Assembly: GCA_021798075.1 (NCBI GenBank)
Contig: JAJZYO010000040.1
Coordinates: forward strand, 1-11,276
Reading direction: 5' to 3'
DNA length: 11,276 bases
Source: Actinomycetes bacterium
GTDB taxonomy: Bacteria; Actinomycetota; Acidimicrobiia; Acidimicrobiales; Palsa-688
Position 1 is the first letter of the stretch; each line of letters begins with the position of its first letter. Both the position numbers and the translations under genes were made by a program. A model generated the notes under the pieces. It was not told the DNA's origin. It did not search any database and worked only from the letters and a program-made list of their open reading frames with translations. This document shows, piece by piece, positions 1-6,687 of the stretch.

Positions 1-526
1 GGTGCAGATCGTGTTCCAGGACCCCATGTCGTCGCTCGACCCCCGCATGCGGGTTTACGACTTACTGGCCGAGCCCCTCCGGGCGCTCGCGGTGCCGGGC
101 GACCAAGGTGAGCGGGTGGCCGAACTGCTCGCGTCCGTCGAACTGCCAGCCGACGCGGCAAGGCGTTACCCTCACCAGTTCTCAGGCGGCCAGCGCCAGC
201 GCATCGCAATCGCGCGCGCCCTCGGCCCCTCCCCTGAGGTGCTGGTCGCCGATGAACCGGTCAGCGCGCTCGATGTGTCCGTGCGAGCCCAGATCCTGAA
301 CCTGCTCGCCTCGCTCGTGCGCGACTTCAATCTGACCCTCGTGTTCATCTCCCACGACATGGCTGTCGTGCGCCATTTGTGCCGCTCGGTGGCGGTGCTT
401 TACCGGGGGCACCTCGTGGAGACCGGGCCGACCCATCAGATCTACCGATCACCCCAACACGAATACACAAGGGAGCTACTGGCTGCGGTACCGCGGGTGC
501 GCACCGAGCGGGTCAGGGCGCACTGA
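1..526 (+). CDS. Oligopeptide/dipeptide ABC transporter ATP-binding protein, 5'-truncated
   Basis: This is the C-terminal part (about 174 residues visible) of a cytoplasmic ATPase that powers peptide, nickel or similar solute import as the second nucleotide-binding subunit of an Opp/Dpp-type transporter. The visible part opens at the Q-loop ([11 protein letters not shown]). It continues with the ABC signature FSGGQRQR (residues 60-67 of the visible part), Walker B (VLVADEP, 80-86), the D-loop SALD and the H-loop histidine in FISHDM (about 118). It ends with the oligopeptide-family C-terminal segment around [15 protein letters not shown]. The Walker A P-loop lies upstream of the window, so the apparent GTG at position 2 is an internal valine codon, not a start. 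The reading frame is intact to the stop. The Opp/Dpp/Gsi family assignment is firm, but the substrate cannot be told. It is probably the last gene of its transport operon, because a 198-bp gap follows. Confidence 0.93.
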   Translation, partial: VQIVFQDPMSSLDPRMRVYDLLAEPLRALAVPGDQGERVAELLASVELPADAARRYPHQFSGGQRQRIAIARALGPSPEVLVADEPVSALDVSVRAQILNLLASLVRDFNLTLVFISHDMAVVRHLCRSVAVLYRGHLVETGPTHQIYRSPQHEYTRELLAAVPRVRTERVRAH

Positions 527-578
527 GCCCAGTCTCTACCGGCGACGCCGAGCGACGGCAGGCCACGCCGGGCGCCTG

Positions 579-606
579 TTGTGCTCAGGGCGCTCCTCGG
601 TACGGT
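579..606 (+). promoter_or_regulatory. Possible promoter for the Sco-TlpA/ctaG unit
   Basis: TTGTGC (579-584), a 16-bp spacer and TACGGT (601-606) resemble a housekeeping -35/-10 pair with the TANNNT -10 pattern common in Actinobacteria. It would give a 5' leader of about 110 nt before the ATG at 725. The match is modest and based on pattern alone. Confidence 0.25.
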
Positions 607-628
607 GGACAGGTACTGGGACGGCACG

Positions 629-651
629 CCGGGCTCGGCCGGCTAGCCCGG
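629..651 (+). terminator. GC-rich stem-loop, possible terminator of the ABC transporter operon
   Basis: CCGGGCT (629-635) and AGCCCGG (645-651) are perfect inverted repeats around a 9-nt loop. No T-tract follows, so it is not a classic intrinsic terminator. It could act as a weak or Rho-assisted stop, or shape the 5' leader of the next gene. It is the only notable structure in the 527-724 gap. Confidence 0.3.
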
Positions 652-724
652 GACGCCACTTGCAGGCTTCCGGCCGCAGTCACGTGCCGAGGAGCATAGA
701 CGGAGCGCGCGAGATGAGGTGCAA

Positions 725-2047
725 ATGGCTGGAGCGGTTGACAACGAGGCGATGGTGACGGAAGCCACAGCCCGGGTCGCGTCCCACCCGGAGCCGAAAG
801 ACGGTCCCCTCATGACAAGTGGCAAGCGCCGGCCACCCAAGGCGCTGCTTTTTGCGGGCGCGGGAGCCGCTGTGGCTGCCCTGCTCGCGTTGGTCCTACT
901 GCCCAAGCCCTCTCCCGGGGGCGGGACGAGCCCCGGCGGCACGAGCCCCGGGGGGGCGGCCACGGGCGGGCTCGTCGACGGCCCGATGGCCAACCTGCTC
1001 CAGTTGGACGTCTTCAGCCACTGGTTCCAACCGGAGAACTTCAGGCTCACCGACCAGTACGGCAAGACCGTCTCGCTGCGGCAGTTCCGCGGGAAAGTGG
1101 TCCTGCTCTCGTTCAACGACGACCAATGCCCCGACCTGTGCACCCTCTTGGCCCAGGACGTAGTGGCTGCCAACCGGGACATGGGCCCGCGGGCCAAGCA
1201 GGTCGTGTTCCTCGGGGTCAACGTGAACCCCTTCTACCCAGGGGTGCGCTACGTGAAGTCGTGGACCGACAACCACGGGCTCGGGCAGGAGGCCAATTGG
1301 ATCTTCACGACCGGGCCGGTGAAACGGCTCGAGGCCGTCTGGAAGCGCTACGGCGTCACCGTGGCGCTCGACAGGAGAGCCAGGACCGTCCAGCACAGTG
1401 CCGACCTCTACTTCATCAACCCGGCCGGGCACGCGGTCGCTCTGGGCGAGTTCGGGAACAACGATGCCGACACGGCGCTTTTTGCCCACGCCATGGCCCA
1501 GGCGGCCGTCGACCTCCTGCCCCGCTCGCAGCGTGGCCGTGTGGGCGGGCCGTCGGTGCCGGCGCCGACCCCCACCAATGCAACGGTCGGGGCCCCGGCC
1601 CCCTCGTTCGACCTGCCGCTGCTCAACGACCCGCGCCGGGCGCTGTCGTCATCGGCCCTCCGCGGTAGGTACGTCGTCATCAACTTCTGGGCGAGCACAT
1701 GCACCGCCTGCAAACAGGAAATGCCCCACATAGAGCAGGCCTACCGTGAGGTGCGCCGGGACCTCGGCAACCAAGTGGCCTTCGTGGGCGTCGACGTTTC
1801 GGACCGGCGCTTGGCAGCAGCCGCCTTCGCCAAGCGGGCGGGCGTGACCTACTCTCTTGCGTCGGACGCTTCGGGGGCACTGGCCGGCGCTTACCGCATC
1901 CCCGGCCTGCCGTTCACGGCTGTCGTGGGCCCGCACGGCAAGGTGCTCATCCGCCACCCCGGCGCGCTCAGTACCGAGCAGCTCAAGTACGTCGTAGAGA
2001 GCGAGGCGGCCCTGGGGGGCGCCACTGGCCTGGCCAGCAGTGGGTGA
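725..2047 (+). CDS. Membrane-anchored Sco1/SenC - TlpA/ResA thioredoxin fusion protein
   Basis: This is a 440-residue extracytoplasmic redox and copper protein, probably assembling the CuA centre of cytochrome c oxidase. Residues 40-59 form one hydrophobic signal-anchor after a basic segment, followed by a Gly/Ser/Pro linker with TSPGG repeats. Residues about 105-265 form a Sco domain. It keeps the copper-binding CPDLC cysteines (C135, C139) and the conserved histidine in QHSADLYFINP (H224). A proline-rich linker leads to a TlpA/ResA-like domain (about 290-430) with WASTCTACKQEMP (CxxC C326/C329) and the cis-proline loop GLPFT (P396). Known TlpA proteins reduce Sco and CuA cysteines, so having both domains in one chain suggests self-contained reductant and copper donor. 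The ATG at 725 is chosen because GAGG (716-719) lies 5 nt upstream. A GTG at 719 and an ATG at 815 remain possible. ctaG follows after 54 bp. Domain calls are strong and the joint role is inferred. Confidence 0.9.
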   Translation: MAGAVDNEAMVTEATARVASHPEPKDGPLMTSGKRRPPKALLFAGAGAAVAALLALVLLPKPSPGGGTSPGGTSPGGAATGGLVDGPMANLLQLDVFSHWFQPENFRLTDQYGKTVSLRQFRGKVVLLSFNDDQCPDLCTLLAQDVVAANRDMGPRAKQVVFLGVNVNPFYPGVRYVKSWTDNHGLGQEANWIFTTGPVKRLEAVWKRYGVTVALDRRARTVQHSADLYFINPAGHAVALGEFGNNDADTALFAHAMAQAAVDLLPRSQRGRVGGPSVPAPTPTNATVGAPAPSFDLPLLNDPRRALSSSALRGRYVVINFWASTCTACKQEMPHIEQAYREVRRDLGNQVAFVGVDVSDRRLAAAAFAKRAGVTYSLASDASGALAGAYRIPGLPFTAVVGPHGKVLIRHPGALSTEQLKYVVESEAALGGATGLASSG

Positions 2048-2101
2048 ACGGGGCTGGTACCGGTCTTGCCGGAGCAGGGGCACTCATAGGATGAGGCATT
2101 G

Positions 2102-3091
2102 ATGCTGGCGCCCGTGCTGGCCTATGGCAACGCGCCCAGCTCGGCGGTGAGCTTGCACATCCTTCTCACGGGGGTACAGACAGGCGCGCTCGCCCTCTTG
2201 GCGGACGCTTTGGAAGCCCTCGCCCTCGCCCTCTACTTCCTCGGGCTCTGGCGGCTCTCCCGGCGCCATCGGCACTGGCCGGCGTGGAGCACCGCGGCCT
2301 ACGTCCTTGGCGTGGCCATGCTCTGGGTCGCGGTCGGGTCCGGTCTCGCCGCCTACGACCAAGTCAGCGTCACCATGCACGTCGTCCAGCACATCTTGCT
2401 CATGATGGTTGCACCCCCGCTCATAGCGCTGGGCAAACCGGTGACCCTTGCCGCTCAAGCCGCCAGTAGGGCCAACCAGGTACGGCTCCTGAAAGTCGTC
2501 CACAGCTCCCCGGTCGCCGCCCTCACGTTCCCAGTCGTGGCGTGGCTCGTCTACTACGGCACGATGTACGGCTACTTCATGACGCCGATCTACCCGTACT
2601 CGGTGGCGCACCCCCTCTTCCACGACGGGGCCCACCTGTGGTTCTTCCTCGTCGGCTACCTGTACTGGCACCCCCTCGTCGGGCTGGACCCGGCCCGCTG
2701 GCGCTGGCCCTACCCGGTGCGGATCGGCTCGCTGTTCCTCGGCATGCCCTTTGAAGCTTTCTTGGGGATAAGCATCTCGGACCTTCGCACCCCGATCGCC
2801 CCGATCAACACCTTGGCCGACACGCACAGGGCCGGCGACACCTTCTGGGTCGTCTCCATGGCCGCCACGGGCCTGTGCCTGGCGGTCGTCATTGTGCAGT
2901 GGTACCGCCAGCTCGAGCGGGAGACCCCGAGAGAGGACCGCCGGGCCGAGGCGTTGGGGGCCGAGAGCAGGGCCCGGGCGGAGCAGCTCGGTGTCCACGA
3001 GATACCCGAGGGTTTCACCGTCCCCTGGTGGCGCTTGGCCGAGCTCGAGGCAAAGCGTCGTCGTGGTCGTCGTGGAGCTGACGGGAATTGA
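2102..3091 (+). CDS. ctaG: Cytochrome c oxidase assembly factor CtaG (Caa3_CtaG family)
   Basis: This 329-residue polytopic membrane protein of the Caa3_CtaG family is linked to CuB-site assembly of aa3/caa3 oxidases. About seven hydrophobic segments are visible (roughly 30-50, 63-83, 92-113, 138-158, 174-193, 206-225 and 245-267). Family hallmarks are the His-rich HVVQHILLMMVAPPLIALGKP stretch (near residues 93-113) and FHDGAHLWFFLVGYLYWHPL (near 173-192). These histidines are plausible metal ligands. The C-terminal tail (about 268-329) is hydrophilic, charged and presumably cytoplasmic. The ATG at 2102 is preferred over the adjacent TTG at 2099 because GAGG (2093-2096) sits 5 nt upstream. 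A TAGGAT at 2087-2092 could also be an own -10. The last six codons and the stop lie inside the antisense tRNA-Ala gene, which fits a tail under little constraint. It is probably co-transcribed with the Sco-TlpA fusion. Confidence 0.93.
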   Translation: MLAPVLAYGNAPSSAVSLHILLTGVQTGALALLADALEALALALYFLGLWRLSRRHRHWPAWSTAAYVLGVAMLWVAVGSGLAAYDQVSVTMHVVQHILLMMVAPPLIALGKPVTLAAQAASRANQVRLLKVVHSSPVAALTFPVVAWLVYYGTMYGYFMTPIYPYSVAHPLFHDGAHLWFFLVGYLYWHPLVGLDPARWRWPYPVRIGSLFLGMPFEAFLGISISDLRTPIAPINTLADTHRAGDTFWVVSMAATGLCLAVVIVQWYRQLERETPREDRRAEALGAESRARAEQLGVHEIPEGFTVPWWRLAELEAKRRRGRRGADGN

Positions 3092-3145
3092 ACCCGTGGC
3101 CTTCGCCATGCCATGGCGACGCTCTACCAACTGAGCTACAGCCCC
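3073..3145 (-). tRNA. tRNA-Ala (anticodon GGC)
   Basis: On the minus strand a complete 73-nt cloverleaf can be drawn. The acceptor arm is GGGGCTG paired to CAGCTCC, with discriminator A at 3073. The D-arm is GCTC/GAGC, the anticodon stem TCGCC/GGCGA, the T-arm ACGGG-TTCAATT-CCCGT and the variable loop has 5 nt. The anticodon GGC (3112-3110) reads GCC and GCU alanine codons. The acceptor contains a G3:U70 wobble pair, the known identity element of alanyl-tRNA synthetase, which confirms the call independently of the anticodon. The 3' CCA is not encoded. The 3' end overlaps the final 19 bp of ctaG in antisense. Confidence 0.98.
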
Positions 3146-3159
3146 GCTTGGACCCACTG

Positions 3160-3165
3160 ACACTA
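3160..3165 (-). promoter_or_regulatory. Probable -10 element of tRNA-Ala
   Basis: TAGTGT on the minus strand fits TANNNT and lies 14 nt before the mature tRNA 5' end at 3145, implying a start about 7 nt ahead of the tRNA. No convincing -35 is seen at the expected distance. Confidence 0.4.
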
Positions 3166-3258
3166 TCACCCAAACGGCCGTACACGCTGAGGCAGACGCA
3201 CGCGCAAGACGGCGCCGTCGAGGTCAAGGACTCCCGAGGGCGCTCAACACACACCTTA

Positions 3259-3330
3259 TGGTCGAAGTGGCAGGGATGGTCGAAGTGGCAGGGATGGTCG
3301 AGGTGGCAGGGATGGTCGAGGTGGCGGGGC
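3259..3330. repeat. 18-bp minisatellite, four copies
   Basis: The unit TGGTCGAAGTGGCAGGGA occurs at 3259-3276 and 3277-3294 exactly. It recurs at 3295-3312 with one change (A to G) and at 3313-3330 with further changes near its end. Copies abut without spacers, so this is a tandem repeat and not a CRISPR array. The graded divergence suggests growth from one side. Confidence 0.95.
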
Positions 3331-3370
3331 TGGGCCGGCGCCGGCGCAGCGGGTAGGCCAGGCGCCCCTC

Positions 3371-4072
3371 TCAGCGCGGCGGCAGCAGGGAGAGGTCGTC
3401 CCGGCTGATCAGGCCGGTCGCGAGGGCCCACTCGGCGAGGTGCGGGAGGGCGTTGTCGCCGAGCAGGTTGGGCACGCCGGCGTTGGTGAGGCGCGTCCGG
3501 AGGTACTCGACCCGCTTGACAAGCGTGGTCCTGGGCCAAGAGAGGCGGGCGGCCGCCTCGGCATAGCTCTTCGGGTGAGGGTCATAGCGGGGGAAGGCCT
3601 CGAGGTACCCGGAAAAGAGAGCGACGAGGGCCAGCTTGTCTGCTGGCGTAATGGACACGTCGGAGGCCGCCTGCGTCGGGTTGCCTTCGACCTGCAGCAC
3701 GGGGAAAGGGCCGGTGGAGAGGCTCTCCTGGGCGTCTTCGGGCAGGTCCACGGTGAGGGCATGGCGCCGGGTCGAGCCTTCCACGATGACCGTGATCGGC
3801 GCGGTGACGGCGATGCGCCGGCCGGGGGGGAGCACGGTGCGGATGCCTACGTCATCGACCACCTCGAGTGGCCGTACGTTGCTCTTGTTGACGAGCCACC
3901 ACACCCCGGTGTCTGACTCGAGCGACCCGGCGATCCTGGATATCCCGAGGTCGGAGGGGTCGAGGCAGATGGTGGCGCGCTGCGAGCGGCCAAAGGTGAG
4001 GCCCTCTCCCTCACCGACCTCATAGCGCCGGTCGCCGAGCCCCACCGTCAAGGTGCCGGTCGCCTCTGCCAC
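3371..4072 (-). CDS. FHA domain - winged-helix/HTH protein
   Basis: This is a 233-residue cytoplasmic protein with an N-terminal forkhead-associated fold (about 7-98) and a C-terminal helix-turn-helix-like region (about 139-226). FHA landmarks are TFGR (26-29), GISR (43-46) and VNKSN (61-65). The usual SRxH histidine is replaced (SRIAG) and the classic NG turn is altered, so phosphothreonine binding may be changed or absent. The C-terminal part begins SITPADKLALVALF, continues SYAEAAARLSW with basic TTLVKRVEYLRTRL, and ends with HLAEWALATGLI. This architecture is seen in actinobacterial FHA-HTH proteins and suggests a regulator responding to Ser/Thr kinases. The frame stays open upstream to 4522 but would then overlap leuS. 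GTG 4072 is chosen because a TACGTT -10 lies 7 nt upstream, implying a leaderless mRNA. The target genes are unknown. Confidence 0.8.
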   Translation of the reverse strand: MAEATGTLTVGLGDRRYEVGEGEGLTFGRSQRATICLDPSDLGISRIAGSLESDTGVWWLVNKSNVRPLEVVDDVGIRTVLPPGRRIAVTAPITVIVEGSTRRHALTVDLPEDAQESLSTGPFPVLQVEGNPTQAASDVSITPADKLALVALFSGYLEAFPRYDPHPKSYAEAAARLSWPRTTLVKRVEYLRTRLTNAGVPNLLGDNALPHLAEWALATGLISRDDLSLLPPR

Positions 4073-4079
4073 ACCAGGC

Positions 4080-4085
4080 AACGTA
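4080..4085 (-). promoter_or_regulatory. -10 element of the FHA-HTH gene, leaderless start
   Basis: TACGTT on the minus strand matches TANNNT and is separated by 7 nt from GTG 4072, so transcription would begin at or next to the start codon. No Shine-Dalgarno is present, in agreement. Confidence 0.5.
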
Positions 4086-4126
4086 CAACAGCCGGCGGCC
4101 CCACGGGGAGTGCCCGGCAGGTTCAC

Positions 4127-4132
4127 TACCCT
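4127..4132 (+). promoter_or_regulatory. -10 element of leuS, leaderless start
   Basis: TACCCT fits TANNNT and ends 6 nt before the leuS ATG at 4139, placing the transcript start at the start codon. No good -35 is seen 16-18 bp upstream, which is common for such promoters in mycobacteria. Confidence 0.5.
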
Positions 4133-4138
4133 GGTGGG

Positions 4139-6601
4139 ATGAACTACGCGTACGACGCGCAGGAGGTCGAGAGGCGCTGGCAGGAGCGCTGGGAGGCCGA
4201 GCACGCGTTCTGGGCCAGCAACGACGACCCTCGCCCCCCCTTCTACGTGCTTTCCATGTACCCCTACCCGAGCGGGCCCGCCCATCAGGGCCACGTGCGC
4301 AATTACACCTTCGGCGACTTGAACATGCGTTGGCGGACCATGCAGGGCTACTCCGTGCTGTCCCCGTTCGGTTTCGACAGCTTCGGCCTGCCGGCGGAAA
4401 ACGCGGCCATCAAGACCGGCACCCATCCCCGGGTCTTTACCGAGGCCCGCATCGCCGAACTGACGAGCTCGGTCCGCCGGCTCGGCGCTGGCTACGACTG
4501 GCGACGCGTGCTGCGCAGTCACGACCCCATCTACATGCGCTTCAACCAGGTCATCTTCCTGCGCCTGCTGGAGGCCGGCCTCGCGTACCGCAAAAAGGCC
4601 CCGGTCAACTGGTGCCCCGGCTGCAACACGGTGCTGGCCAACGAGCAGGTGCTCGCTGACGGCACGTGCGAGCGCAGCGGCGACGTGGTCGTAAAGCGCG
4701 ACCTGGAGCAGTGGTTTTACCGCATCACCTCCTACGCAGACGAACTGCTCGCCGGCTTGGACGACCTCGAGTGGCCCGAACGCGTGAAGACGATGCAGCG
4801 CAACTGGATCGGCCGGAGCGAGGGCGCCCGTTTTACCATGCAGGTCGCCGGTTCAGAGCACCGGATCGAGGTGTTCACGACGCGCCCCGACACCGCGTTC
4901 GGCATGACTTTCGTGGTGCTGGCCCCCGAGCACCCCCTCGTGCCGGCGCTGGTGACGCCCGATCGGCGCGAGGACGTCGAAGCGTTCATAGAAAGGGTGC
5001 GCCAGGAGCCAGAGATCGAACGGCAGTCCTCCGAGGGGCCGCTCGAAAAGCGAGGCATTTTCACAGGGGCCCACGCCATAAACCCCTTCAACGCCAAACA
5101 GGTACCTATATACCTCGCGGACTACGTCCTCATGAGCTATGGAACAGGCGCGATCATGGCAGTGCCGGCCGAGGACCAGCGCGACTGGGAATTTGCGAAA
5201 ACCTACGGGCTGCCGGTAATACGCACCGTCGAGCCACCCGAGGGCTGGGAGGGAGAAGCCTACACAGGTGACGGCCGGCGCATAAACAGCGAGTGGCTCG
5301 ACGGCATAACGAGCACGGCCGAGGCCAAGCAAAAGGCCACAGCCTGGCTCGAACAAAACGGCTTCGGCCAGCAGGCCGTGCACTACCGCCTGCGCGACTG
5401 GCTGGTGTCCCGCCAGCGCTACTGGGGCTGCCCGATCCCGGTCGTCTATTGCCTCGTTGACGGCATGGTGCCCGTACCAGAGGAAGAACTGCCGGTGCTA
5501 TTGCCAGACGACGTCGAGTTCTTGCCTACGGGGCAGTCACCGCTCCGTTACCACGAGGGGTTCCTCCGGGCCAAGTGCCCTCGGTGCGGCGGGCCCGCCG
5601 AACGCGAGACGGACACGATGGACACATTTGTCGATTCTTCCTGGTATTTCCTGCGCTTTTGCGACCCCTGGGACGAGGCCGTCCCCATCGACATAGAGGC
5701 GGCCCGGCGCTGGATGCCGGTGGACCAGTACATCGGGGGCATCGAGCACGCTATTTTGCACTTGCTCTACGCCAGGTTTTTCACCCGGGCGCTCTCCGAC
5801 CTCGGGCTTTCCCCGAAGGAGGTGCGCGAGCCTTTCAAGCGCTTGTTCACCCAGGGCATGATCCGCATGGAAGGCACGAAGATGTCGAAGTCCAAGGGCA
5901 ACCTGGTCGCACCCGAGGACATATACGACACGGTGGGCGCCGACGCGCTCAGGGTTTTCCACCTATTCGTCGGCCCGCCGGCGGACGACTTCGACTGGAC
6001 CGCGCAGACCGAGGAGGTGATCGAAGGCTGCCGGCGCTTCCTCGACCGTGTGTGGCGGCTGGCGGACGACGAGGCCGAGGGTTGCCCCGGCGGCGAGAGG
6101 GAGCGCCGCCGCGAAGACGACGAGTTGGCGCGCGCCACGGCCAAGGTGGTGGAAAGGGTCACCAGGGACTTCGAGCGCTGGTCCTACAACACCGCGGTGG
6201 CGGCTCTCCGCGAGCACACCAACCTGCTGTACCGCTACGCCCAGGGCGGCGCCCGCCGGGAGGACCTGGCCGCTTCGGTCGACACGCTCCTGAAGCTCCT
6301 GGCGCCGATGGCACCCCACGTCGCCGCTGAGCTGTGGGAACGCCGCCACGGCCCAGGGTCTCGGGTCCACGCCGAGGCCTGGCCCGAGGCCGACCCCGCC
6401 CTTTTGGCCGAGGACACCGCCGTGCTCGTCGTCCAGGTGAACGGCAAGCTGCGGGACCGCGTCGAGGTACCCTCATCGGCAACCGAGGCCGAGGTCATCG
6501 CGGCGGCCCTGGCCAGCCCCAAGGTGGCCGGCCAGCTGGACGGCCGCCAACCGAGGCGCGTGGTGGCCCGCCCGCCCACGCTCGTCAACATCGTCCCCTG
6601 A
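4139..6601 (+). CDS. leuS: Leucyl-tRNA synthetase
   Basis: This 820-residue class Ia aminoacyl-tRNA synthetase charges tRNA-Leu with leucine in the cytoplasm and proofreads mischarged products. The catalytic HIGH-type motif is HQGH (49-52) after MYPYPSGPA, and the KMSKS loop is at 581-585. The CP1 editing domain is intact: TTRPDT (T247, T248, T252) and GTGAIMAVPAED (335-346) with the editing-critical aspartate at 346. The usual PAHD/PGHD histidine is Glu here. CPGC (159-162) and CPRC (480-483) look like zinc-knuckle pairs. GTMDTFVDSSWYF-type and QYIGGIEHAILHLLYARFF signatures follow, then an anticodon-binding region and the C-terminal tRNA-binding domain (VVQVNGKLRDRVEVP). Length is normal for bacterial LeuS. 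It is probably monocistronic, diverging from the FHA-HTH gene and converging on the PAC2 gene. Confidence 0.98.
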   Translation: MNYAYDAQEVERRWQERWEAEHAFWASNDDPRPPFYVLSMYPYPSGPAHQGHVRNYTFGDLNMRWRTMQGYSVLSPFGFDSFGLPAENAAIKTGTHPRVFTEARIAELTSSVRRLGAGYDWRRVLRSHDPIYMRFNQVIFLRLLEAGLAYRKKAPVNWCPGCNTVLANEQVLADGTCERSGDVVVKRDLEQWFYRITSYADELLAGLDDLEWPERVKTMQRNWIGRSEGARFTMQVAGSEHRIEVFTTRPDTAFGMTFVVLAPEHPLVPALVTPDRREDVEAFIERVRQEPEIERQSSEGPLEKRGIFTGAHAINPFNAKQVPIYLADYVLMSYGTGAIMAVPAEDQRDWEFAKTYGLPVIRTVEPPEGWEGEAYTGDGRRINSEWLDGITSTAEAKQKATAWLEQNGFGQQAVHYRLRDWLVSRQRYWGCPIPVVYCLVDGMVPVPEEELPVLLPDDVEFLPTGQSPLRYHEGFLRAKCPRCGGPAERETDTMDTFVDSSWYFLRFCDPWDEAVPIDIEAARRWMPVDQYIGGIEHAILHLLYARFFTRALSDLGLSPKEVREPFKRLFTQGMIRMEGTKMSKSKGNLVAPEDIYDTVGADALRVFHLFVGPPADDFDWTAQTEEVIEGCRRFLDRVWRLADDEAEGCPGGERERRREDDELARATAKVVERVTRDFERWSYNTAVAALREHTNLLYRYAQGGARREDLAASVDTLLKLLAPMAPHVAAELWERRHGPGSRVHAEAWPEADPALLAEDTAVLVVQVNGKLRDRVEVPSSATEAEVIAAALASPKVAGQLDGRQPRRVVARPPTLVNIVP

Positions 6602-6629
6602 CGAGAGTGCGCCCTTCGCGCTCGCGCAT

Positions 6630-6687
6630 GTCCTCAGCCCTCGTGGCCCTAGCGCCGGGCCCGGTCCTCAGCCCTCCGGGTGGCCCT
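6630..6687. repeat. Short direct duplication at the end of the PAC2 gene
   Basis: GTCCTCAGCCCTC occurs at 6630-6642 and 6664-6676. Each copy is followed by TGGCCCT, offset by a 3-nt indel. The right copy contains the PAC2 stop codon (6668-6670) and the left copy is a duplicate just beyond it. The 66-bp convergent gap with leuS also holds the weak stem GGCCC/GGGCC (6645-6661), with no T-tract. Confidence 0.75.

Larger units (their letters stand above)
3146..3370. other. Non-coding interval between tRNA-Ala and the FHA-HTH gene
   Basis: These 225 bp hold the tRNA promoter region and an 18-bp tandem repeat but no credible gene. Open frames crossing it on both strands encode only the repeat (Trp/Lys-rich one way, His/Pro/Cys-rich the other) and overlap the tRNA or the 3' end of the neighbouring gene. 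Confidence 0.7.

Noticed and set aside
2..4. GTG at position 2 as a true start of the ABC ATPase
   Set aside because: The protein would begin at the Q-loop with no Walker A. The frame is open to the window edge, so this is a truncated gene.
3259..3330. CRISPR array
   Set aside because: The 18-bp units are directly adjacent with no spacers and no cas genes are nearby. The same holds for the 31-bp repeat at 10751.
3088..3408. Plus-strand open frame with Trp-rich WSKWQG repeats
   Set aside because: It overlaps the tRNA antisense, has no Shine-Dalgarno, and its repeats are the non-coding minisatellite read in one phase.
3015..3539. Minus-strand open frame with His-Pro-Cys-His repeats
   Set aside because: It runs through the whole tRNA-Ala gene, the minisatellite and the 3' end of the FHA-HTH gene. 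Its unusual composition comes only from translating the 18-bp repeat.
4073..4522. Upstream extension of the FHA-HTH frame (150 extra codons)
   Set aside because: It would lie antisense to the 5' end of leuS and pass through both promoters. The translated extension has no family resemblance and the FHA fold begins just after GTG 4072.
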